Source: Turbatrix aceti
Taxonomy: Eukaryota; Nematoda; Chromadorea; Rhabditida; Panagrolaimidae
NCBI GenBank assembly: GCA_963969345.1
Contig: OZ017766.1
Span: 8,804,001 to 8,868,000, forward strand
Direction: 5' to 3'
DNA length: 64,000 nucleotides
In this document: positions 12,401 through 22,900 of the stretch, one piece after another
Position numbering within the stretch: the first letter of the stretch is position 1
How the letters are laid out: the number at the start of each line of letters is the position of its first letter
Notes under the pieces: generated by a model
Told to the model about the DNA's origin: nothing
The model's database searches: none
Seen by the model: only the letters and a program-made list of their open reading frames with translations
Made by a program: the position numbers and the translations under genes

Positions 12401-13244
12401 CAGAAAAAAAATATAATACAAAATATAATCGGGTGTGAATTATTGGTTAGCTTAACAAAAGATTTTCCAAACATCCAAGCGTCCATCCGGAAGCGCTCAA
12501 GGTGCACATCCTTCTCTCCATCGACGGGAGCGGGTTGGGACTGTTTGATGGTTTTCGTTCACGAATTTTCCTCGTTCAAACAGCCAGCAGCAGTAATTGA
12601 CAGCTTTTTTTCTACTTTCCTCATCGTCAAAAAGGAAGCCGCCGAAAAAACAAAAAAAAAAGCGGTTCGTTCGTTCGTTCATTCGTTCACTCCCGAGGAA
12701 ACAAACACGCGTTGAGTGAGTGTGAAGCAGTCAAACTTTCGGCGGTGGTAGCGGCTTGATTTTGACTTGCACAAGTGTGAGTCCGAGTTTTACCGTAAAA
12801 GTCCCCCCCCCCACCCCACCAAAAAAAAGAAGTTGAGAGCACTCAACTTGAGATGTCGTCCTCGGCTTCGGCTAGCGCTAAAAGCGGAATGGAATCACCA
12901 ATCATGTTTTTATCATCATCAGAAGCGAAAGCGATAAAAGCGAGTACTAATACAAAGTATTTTTCTTACTTTAAGTAAAGTAAGTACCAACGAGAGAAAA
13001 AGAGCCGCTGCTGGTTTGAGATGCTGCATTCTTCGAACGAACAACTTCTTGCTATACAAAAATAAATAAAGCAGAAGTTCCAAAAACAAAAATTTTGGGA
13101 AAGAAATTGTACAATAACAACAAATTTAATATTTACTGTCTATGTACTTCAACCAATAGACGCTCAAGTGGCGTAACAAACAAACAAATACGAACATTTT
13201 GAAAACTGCGAAAAACGCAAAAAATTAGAAATTTCAAAGTTTTC
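12401..13244. other. Spacer without confident gene
   Basis: A 41-codon frame at 12853..12978 (MSSSASASAKSG...) could be an orphan first exon, but no downstream exon fits. The rest is A/T-rich, with (TTCG)n near 12666-12685. Confidence 0.35.
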
Positions 13245-13412
13245 CCGCAACGAAAATATAAAAACCAAAAAGTGCGCACGCGTTCCCGCAACGAAAACGT
13301 GAAAAACAAAACGTGCGCACGCGTTCCCGCAACGAAAATGTTGAAACCAAATAAGTGTGCACGCACTCCCGCAACGAAAATGTGTAAAACAAAAAATGCG
13401 CACGCACTTTCT
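13245..13412. repeat. ~41-bp tandem repeat, about 3.5 copies
   Basis: Units carry the constant core cccgcaacgaaaatgtg preceded by gtgcgcacgcg and followed by an A-rich tail. Successive cores are spaced about 41-43 bp. It lies about 0.5 kb downstream of the SMC1 stop codon. The minus-strand frames through it simply translate the repeat. Confidence 0.75.
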
Positions 13413-13948
13413 GGCAAAACACAATTTTTATTCGCTGCGAGACCAAAATTTTTATTAAGAATATAATTTTTTTTTTAAATTTAAAAAAAATTATCTAAAA
13501 ACTTTAATTTTGGTCGTTTTTACAGTCTTTGAAACTTACGAGACCAAAAAAATGACCAAGCTGAAATAAAAACAAAACGTGCCAAAAATTGTAAAAAATG
13601 GCAAAAACGATATTTCCAAAAACTCAATTTTACGGTAAAATTTTTTTATTAGTATGTAAACAACCTAAATTCTCCCGCAACGAAGATTTTAAACCTAAAT
13701 ATCTAAAATCTAAAAAAATTATAAATACAAAATGTGTACACAAAAATTTGAAAAACTTCAATTTGGCGCGAAATTTTTCGGTTCTCAAAGCGAAAAAAAT
13801 TTCCAGTCAAGAACCAAATTTTAAATGTAAAATCACAAAAAATACAGTTTTTTAGTGAAAAACCAATTAAATTCGTCACGAGACCAAAGTACCGTAAAAA
13901 ACATCCAAATCAAAAACATGTATAAAAACAATAACAACAACAAAAAAA

Positions 13949-16900
13949 TCAAGGATCAAAATCCGAATCAAAAATTCTCAACTTATTTCGAGTCTGTTCG
14001 TAGAGGTCTTCCATGACTTCGTCGTGCGTGCATCCGTATCTCTCGGTATCCCGATTCCACGCCGACAAAAACTCGAGTTCGCCGTCGTAGAGGCCGAGCC
14101 ATTCGATGAGTTGTCTCTGACTTTCTTCCTCAAGTTGATCGGCGACTCCTTCGTTGTTCCTGTTTTCATCGACGTTTCGGAGAACATCATCGCAGTCATC
14201 CTTCGTCTTTTTCGTCGCTTCAGCTTCGACGTCCGGAACGACGTGTTTCGTCGGCTGACCCGAGAGAACGGAAATATCGAAGGCGACGTGAACAGCGCCT
14301 CGGATACACGGCTGCGTGCAGTGGTGGTAAAATTCGATGACGTTGCAGCACCACGAAAAAACCTTCGAACAGTGCGAAACTGCGAGGATCTGCAGGCCGC
14401 GCTGGCTTTGATTGTTGATGAAGTTGGCGAGCTGCAAAAAAAACATCCTTCAACATAAAAAATCGTCGGCATCGTTTTGCATTTTTTTTTAATTATTTAC
14501 GTAAAAAAATCTAAAATTGTCAAAAAAATAAAACAAATCTGTATTTTTTCAATTTTTGTGGCAATATTTTTTTTGTTTTGAAAAATGCGACAAAAACGCA
14601 AAAAATAGTAAAAAAATTCGGTTTTGTTTTTTTAACTAAAAGATATTTTTTTTGTTTTCTGTATTTTTGTCCGTTAAAATTTGAAATCAAAAAATTTGTT
14701 TTTTTAGTTCTTGAAAAAATAATGTTAATTTTTTGTAGAAAAAAACGTTGAAGCACCTTTTTAATTTTTTAGGGCAAAAAAATGGGCCAAAAATTTTCAA
14801 ACATTTTTTAAACAAAAAAATTTAAAAAAAGTAATTTTATGTATGTTTAGTTTTTTTTAGTTTTTCGACACAAAAATTGTTCGAAAAAAATACGTTTTTG
14901 TTCAATTTTGACGTTTTTTTGCTTTTTATTTGGAAAATGTTTATTTGAAATTTTTAGCCCGTTCAAAAAAAAATTCCAAAACTAATTTTTAAAAATAAAA
15001 AATTTCAAAAAAACTAAAAATTTCAAAAAAAACAATTATTTTTACTTTTTTGAAAAAAAATTTTAAAAAAACTAAAAAAAATCTCACCCGAGCCATGTTA
15101 TCCGAGTCGAGAGCCGCATCGACTTCGTCGAGGAGCAGAAAATCGACGTCAGCGGCTTTTCCGGCAAAGAGAAGGGCGATGATGGCCATGGACTGCTCGC
15201 CGCCGCTCAGCTTATCGACGTCCGTGACGCTCTTGCCGGGAGGCTGAGCCATGAAAACGACCTGCTTCGAGTGCTCTGGGCCAATGCCGATCAGCGCGAG
15301 GGATGCAGACGTCGATCGATCGCCGTACAATGCCTGAAAAAATGCGAATTCAGGGAATAAATATTTTTTATGTAATCAAAAAAAAATTTTTTTTGGCTAA
15401 ATTTTTTTTTAAGTCAAATTTTTTTTTTAATTCAAAATTTAAAAAAAATCTGTCGTTCTTTTAGAAAATTTTAGGCAAATTACAAAAAAAAAGTTAATTT
15501 TACGCATTTTTTAGTTTTTTTATTTTTCATAAAACAAAAAAATTCAACCAGTTTTTTGGTCTTTGTTACACTTTTTTGAATTTCATTTTTTTTTATAAAA
15601 AAATATTTTCATTTATTTTTTTAATTCTAAATTGAAAAAAAATTACTCAAGTTATAAAAAAAACGTTAAAACTATAATTTTAAATTTTTTTCATAAAAAA
15701 ATTTTTTTTACCATTATTAATTTTTTTTTAAATTATTTTAGATTCTTTCTCAATTTTTTCTATCAAAAATGCCAAACCTTGTAATAAATGTCGACCATTT
15801 TCGACATTTCCTGGAACTTGGTCATGAAGAGATTTTGACGCCTTTCGCGGAGAAAATTGAGCTGAAGTTTGGCGGATTTCGCTCGTTCACTCCATTCCGT
15901 GAATCTTTCAACATTTTCGTGTTCTGCTGTTTTGAGTTCGCGAATTCTGTAAGAAAAAAAATTATTTAGAACTTTTGCAATGTTTTTTTTTTTGAAAACT
16001 CACCTGACAACGTATTCCGCAGAATTCGAAGCTCCAACTTGAAGCATCGCAATTTCCTTTTTCAGCTTCCGAATTCGTCCTTCGTGCAGCGAGAGAGCCA
16101 ACTTGAACTTGTTGCCATCGTTCAACAGCTGAAATTTTTAGGATTTTGGAGCCACGGGTGAATGAACAAAATCTGGAAATCTCAACGAACCAAAAAGGCA
16201 CATGTCATGCGAAAAATTCGATTTTGACGAAAAATTTAAAAAAAAGGAAAAATGAATTCAATAACCTTTGAAAATAATTGTTTTTTATTAGTTTTCAAAA
16301 ATTACTAAAAACGACAAAAAAATTTAGTTTTGGAAAAAAAAGTAAAACTTATGTATCGTTAAAAAAGTAACAAACTTCAAGAAAAAAACATTACTTCTAG
16401 AACGTTAATGGTTTCGCAACGAAAATTCCAAAACGTTCGTAATTTTTTTTGTCGCAAAATAAGAATTTTTGATTTTAGAAAAATTATTCACCGTTGTTTT
16501 TAACAAAAATTTTTCGCCGTCAAAAAAAATTTTTTGCACAAAAAAAAACACGCTTCAGAAAACCAAAGTTGTTTTTGCGTTTTTTTTAATTTCAGATTTC
16601 CTCCATTTTATTTTAAAAAAATATTTACAGTTTTTTACATACAAAAATTGTTTTTTTTTAACGTTACAAATTGCAAATTGCAAAAAAAACGTTACTCGAA
16701 GCGTAAAAAAAATAATTTGATTCCAAAAGTGACGTTGAAATTTTATTTACATTTAAAAAAAATTACTGTAATTCTATTATTTGATGAATAAACAATTTTT
16801 TTTAATAAAACTGTTTTTTTGTTCAAAAATTATTGAAAAAAAAACCCACCTCATCAGCCTTCTTCGAAATCCGTGAATAATCAATGTCCATAAATCCGCC

Positions 16901-19900
16901 CTCAACATCCATGAGCGGATTATTACCCGTTGTTTCGGCATTCCGGGTCGTTGTCGCCGACGACAGCGATGACTGCGAGCGATCGGGTCCGCCGTAGAGC
17001 TCGATATCACCGCACGCATCCGCGCGAACAGGCAAAAAAGTGCCTCTTTTCTCGGCCTGATTCACGATCAGCGCCATCGCAGACAGCGTATTGCTTTTGA
17101 GATCCCGTCGATTGAATTCGGCATCGCGAAGTTTGTTTTTTCGCTCAGAAATTCGGGTAATCTCCGATCGAGCGACGAGGACCTCGGCTTCCTTCGAGCT
17201 CACCTGTTCTTGGAGTTCTCTCATTTTGGCGTTCAGTTGATCGATTTCCCGTTCGTAGCCCTGAAGTTCGGATTCGCGTTCGTTGACTGTCGCCTGTTCG
17301 ATGGATGCCTGATTGTTGAGGTCGTCAATCTTGGATTTGACAATTTCCAAATTTTCTGAATAGTTAAAAAAAATAAAATATTATAAAAAAAATAGTTTTA
17401 ACGACTTTTTTCAATTTTTAAAAATGTAAAAAAGAAATATTTTTTTTAATTATTTTTTAAAAAATTTAAAAAATAATTCTAAAATTTAAAAAAATAATGT
17501 TAAAATTAAATTAAAAAATGAAAAACATACCATCAAGTGGAACCTTCAAACGGTCAAGTTCGTAGTTGCAAGCGGCAATGTTGCCTTCGATTTCGGCGCG
17601 TTTTTCGACGAGTTCTCGAACGGCATCGTTGTTGTCGCGTTCGATTTGACTGGAAAAAAAAACACAGCTGGTCAAATCACAAAATTTTTTTAAAAATGTC
17701 AAAAAAACATGTTTTTTTATTTAAAAAAAAGGATACCTCCGTACAAAAAAATTTGCTGAGGAAAAAAAATTGCAAAAATTTTCTAATCCATGAAAATTTT
17801 CTAATCCACTGATTTTTGGATAAAAAATGATAAACATTTTTTCTAAATCTAAATCTAAAAAAAATAATTATGTAATGAGATCCAAAAATTCTTTTTTTTT
17901 GACAAAAACTACAAAAAAATGGTCAATTTTAAAAACAAAAAAAAAATTAAAATTAATGTTTTAAAATTTTTTATATACAAAAAAAAATAATTTTTGGCGA
18001 TACAAAAATGTTGAAAAAAAATCCAAAAAGCTAACCTGATATCGGCGATGCTGTTCCGCTCGCAGAATTCCTTGAACGTTCCCTTCGTGACCTCCCTCTT
18101 CGCGCGTTCGAGGCCTTCGAGCTCTTTTTGCCCGGCATTCAGCCGTTCAACCAAGTCCGTGCGTTCGGCTTTGAGTTTCTCGATTTTTTGTCGATAGTCC
18201 TGGAGACTGGCTTCGGCTTCGATTCTCTGCTGCTTCCGGGCCTCCTGGAGCGACGAGTAGCCCTGATTCATTTCCCGCATCTTGAGTTTGACAGACTCGA
18301 TTGTGGCATCGTAAAAACCGGCTGGGAGACCGGCTTTTTCCTGGGGCAGACTTTGGAGCTCCGTCATCAGGCCGTCCAGCTTGAGGCGGAGCATGCTGAA
18401 AATTTTGTTAGTGGAAATTTACTTTTTCCCATTTTATTATAATTTTTTTTTATTTATTTTAAATTTTTTATTTAATAAAAATTAAAAAAAAGTTTTTATG
18501 TGTTTGTAAATTTTTTATAGAATTTTTTGTTCTCTGTCATATTTTCGGTATAAAAATTCTAAAAAAGAATACGATTTTTTTGGAATTTTATAATAAAAAA
18601 ATTGTTTTTCTAAAAATTTTACAAAAAAAATGAACAAAAAAATATATCTATTTCAAAAAAAATGACAAATCAATTTTTGAGTGTTTTTGTTATTTTTTTT
18701 TATTTATATTTTTTGTTTTCTGGAATTTTTTTTCAAAAAAATCATAAATTAAAAAAAACACGAATAACGTTTTTTTCGAAGTTCAAATTAAAAAAAAAAA
18801 CTAGATTTTTTTTTAAATTTACAGAAAAAAAAAATTTTTTACAAAAAAAATAAAGTTTCTGTAAATTTTTTCTGTAAAAAATAAAAAATTTCTTAAAAAA
18901 GGTGAACGATTCTTTTGAAATTTTTTTAACTTTTAAATTTAAATTAAATCTTTAATTCTAAAATTTTTTATAATTTTTTTTTAAATTTTTTTTTAATTTT
19001 TTTTTAATAAAAACATTTGAATTTAAAAAATTTTTAAATTTACGTGCCAATTTTTGGAATGCAAAAATTCTGAAAAAAAATGTATTTGACCCAAAAAAAC
19101 ATACTTATGCGTTGTTTCATTGTAAGCATCCGACCAGTCATCGGTAACGATGGGTCCACAGATGACGCCGTCCCTGCGAAAGAGCGTTCCATTGAGAGCG
19201 ACGCAGTTGACGTTTGTCTCGTCTTTGATGGCAAATGCCTGATCCATGTCATTGCAGAGAAGCGTCGAGCCACAGACAAAATCGATGATCCGATCGACAC
19301 CGCGTTGAACGGTTACTTTGAACGTGTTGGAGACAAAAATGGATCTCACAAACTCTGCTTTGTGCGCTTCGACTGCGATGACGGCTTCCTGGTTGGTCGG
19401 GAAGACAACGACGTCCGCCGGGATGAGCATCTGTCGCGGGAACCGTCTGGTACGGAGGAATTCAATGACGTCTTCGCACGTCTGCGCAGAATCGACGACG
19501 AACGCATTTTTGTGGCTTTTCATGATCTGAAAAAAGGGAAAAAACATATGTATTTGTGCATTTTTTTTTATCAGTTGTACGAAAATTTGTTCCCCCGAGT
19601 AAAAAACGAAAAAATTAAGCAGTCGACGTTTTCTCATTTTTGATAACAGTTTTTTTACGTCTTTTCGCTGCAAAAGCTGATAAACGTTATTTGCCATTTT
19701 TCTGATCAAAGAACATCAATTTTGACAAATTTTTTTTTCAATTTTAACAATTTTTTTAATTCAATTTTTGTTCGTTTTTGGTTGTTCTGATATAAAAATT
19801 CAACATTGTTCGCAAACGAACGCGAACAAACAAGTTTAAAAAAAATTATTTGTTCGCGAATGTTCGCCCAATTTTTTGAGATAACGTAAATAATTCCCGG

Positions 19901-22900
19901 ATGAACCCTTATCACATTTTATGTCAGGTACAACTCTTTTGGGGAAAAGCATTTTATGCTCATAAGCATCAGTTTGCTCGACAGTTTTTCCCTAAAACGG
20001 TTGTGTGCTCTGTCTAATTTTATTGTGATTGCGATATTCTAGTCAAAATGGCAGATTTGACGACATCCATCGACGACGTTAAAAATGCGATTGCAAAGCT
20101 TCATGGTTTGTATTTTTTTGTAAGTAGATGGTAGTATATTTTATATTGTACAAATTTCAGAGCAAATGGCAGCTTCGCATCTGAATTCTGAGATGCACGA
20201 TAAACTTTTTGACGAATTGAGTGATTTGATTAAAAGAAGAAAAATGCTGGAGAATTATTCTTCTGAACGAACAGCGCGGAGGCGTAGCGTCAACAAAGAT
20301 ATCGATGAGAGACTGAAAAGGGTGACTGAAGAGCTCGAAGGCGAAAGAAAAGAACGTCTTGCCAGCATTGACCACGACTACGAAGACAAAATCAAACAAC
20401 TGCCAAAATTGTCCTTTCCGATAGAAAATTACTTAAGCACCAAAGTTGGAACCGCAAAATTGGTGGTACGACACATGCAAAGATATGCATCCGATTTTGA
20501 AAACATTTCGAAAGAAAGGAACTTTTTTCATGCGGCTGCATGCTTAAACGGGGAGAAGTATATGACGAAAAAACTTGAAAGCGAATTCGACAATGTGACC
20601 AATATTTTATGGGAACAAGCCAACCTTCCAAACGACACCAAATATCCACTGACACTTGCCGACGTCGATCGCATTATTCACTTGCCGAGTTACAATAAAG
20701 ATATTTTTGTCGTCTTGGACACATCGCTCCGAGTCATCCTGACAAATGCCGGGTACAGTAAAGAACAGCCATGGCGATTTATTGTGGTTTACGACTCCAT
20801 TACCCATAAATTTGCTCCTATTTCCATTAGAAACAAAAACGTGAGTTCAAAACTTGAAACTTTATAAGACCCACTCTGCGAGCCGATTTATTTCCGACGA
20901 CACAGGCATTTTACACTTTCCGATGTTTTGTGCCGTAATTGTAGGCACCTATGGGGAGGGTCCAAATACCCATATCAAAATTTTTTTAGAAGCCGGATTT
21001 TGGAGCTACGGCTTCTGGAGGCTTCCGACGTCAAATTTTCAAAATGCTTAAAAAATTCTGATTTTTGGCATACAGGGGTATCTTGGCACGAGAAATCGAC
21101 TGGTGTATTTACTTTTCTCAAAAAACATCTGACTTTTTTGAAAAACAATGTTTTCTGGTTTTCCCGCCTGTTTTCGTCAGTCATAAGTTATTTTTTTCCG
21201 ATTTTTTAGAACAAATATTTTTGCCAAAAGTGCTTCCGTTATAACGAACCGTTTCCGTGTTCCTGCCAATGCAAGTTGTGCCCCCTCTGTCTGCGCACAG
21301 GAGACGACGTCAAGTGCTCCAAGCCATCTTCCGAATCCAAGTTCCAAATCTGTCCAAAATGCAATGCTCACTGTCACACCAACGACTGCTTCCAAACTCA
21401 TCAGAAAGTTTGCCCCCGTCCTGTTTCTGGGCTTCATGACGACATTGTGAAACTTTTACGCAGCATCGCAGTTTAAATTTAATTGTCTTTAATTTAAAAA
21501 CAGATTACAGATAAAGTAAAGTGCTTAATCTGTAATCACTAAAAAATAAATATGTAGTATGTAAAAATTATAAAAAATGATTTGCTATATTCTCTTCAAA
21601 TCAGATCACAAATCAGCTTACAATGAAAAATTTAGGCAGCGTTTTTGAAATTCTTCACGAAATATTGCCAAAAAGGTGCTTTTACTATGAAAAGTTTTTA
21701 CCGTAAAATTCACCTGCCTGAGGCATCTACAGGCGGAGTTAAGGATCGCCTAAAATCGCGTTTTTGCCATTTTTGACGATTTTTGGCACGTTGTAGCTAA
21801 AAAACTACGACATTTCAAAAGCCGAGATACATATTGATCGATGTGATTTTTGATAGAGAATCCGATAAAAATATAAGAATATAGGTTTGCCACCTTGAAA
21901 AATGACCCTACATATTTTTATCAGATTCTCTATCAAAAACTACGTCGATCAATATGTATCTCGGCTTTTGAAATGTCGTAGTTTTTTAACTACAAAGTGT
22001 CAAAAATTGTCAAAAATGGCAAAAACGCGATTTTAGGCGATCGTTACTCCGCCTGTAGATGCCTCAGGCAGGTGAATTTTACGGTACAAACTTTTCATAG
22101 TAAAAGCAACTTTTTGGCAAAATTTCGTGAAGAATTTCCAAAACGCTGCCTAACACTTTCCTTGTTAGATCACATTTTTATAGTTCAGATCAACGTTTTA
22201 TAGTTTGTTCATTTTTTTGACTCACTTAACCCATTTTTAGTCCAAAATCCAATAATAGTTAAAAAAAAAACAAACCTGACTAGCAACAGCGTTAAATTTC
22301 TGATCCCGGGTTTTGCATAGTTTCCTGAGACGTCCAAAAACGCGGTCGGGAAACTGAATGAGCAGTTCGCGTTCGATCGTTTGCATGAGTCGACGCGACT
22401 TTTGTTTTTCGGCCGCGTGTTCCTGGAGATCGAGGCCCTCCTTGACCTCTTCGATCTGCCGAAGAAGACCGACACGACGGCGTCGAGCGACTTCGACCCG
22501 TTTTTTCTCCTGCTCGAGACTGGTAATTTTGGCTTGGAATTCGGCATAAACCTGCTCGCATGGATCGTGATCACGAATCACTTCGTATTCCTTTGTTTTC
22601 TGCAAAAAAAATATTTACATATGAATTGTGGGAAAAAAATGGAAATTTTAATAATAGCCAACCTGCTGAATCCGCTGTTCTTCGAGACGAATCGCGGATT
22701 CCTTGGCTTCGATTTCAGACTTGATTTGATTGACTTCAAACTGCTTGTTGTTCAGCTGGCGATGGATGTCGTGGTCTTGGAGTTGGGAGAGCAGGGTTCG
22801 GTATTCTTCGAGCTAAAAAATGTTTTAAACAAAAAATTTTTTAATCTGTTTGAAATCGTCCAAACGAGCTAAAAAAGGTAAAAAATGTTCAAAAATACAC

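Noticed and set aside
12853..12978. 41-codon frame MSSSASASAKSG...
   Set aside because: Could be a first exon, but I found no downstream exon in phase before the SMC1 region; left unassigned.
13978..14472. Alternative frames of ~145-165 codons over the last SMC1 exon
   Set aside because: Other-frame shadows; only the chosen frame continues the SMC1 homology and joins exon 15 in phase.
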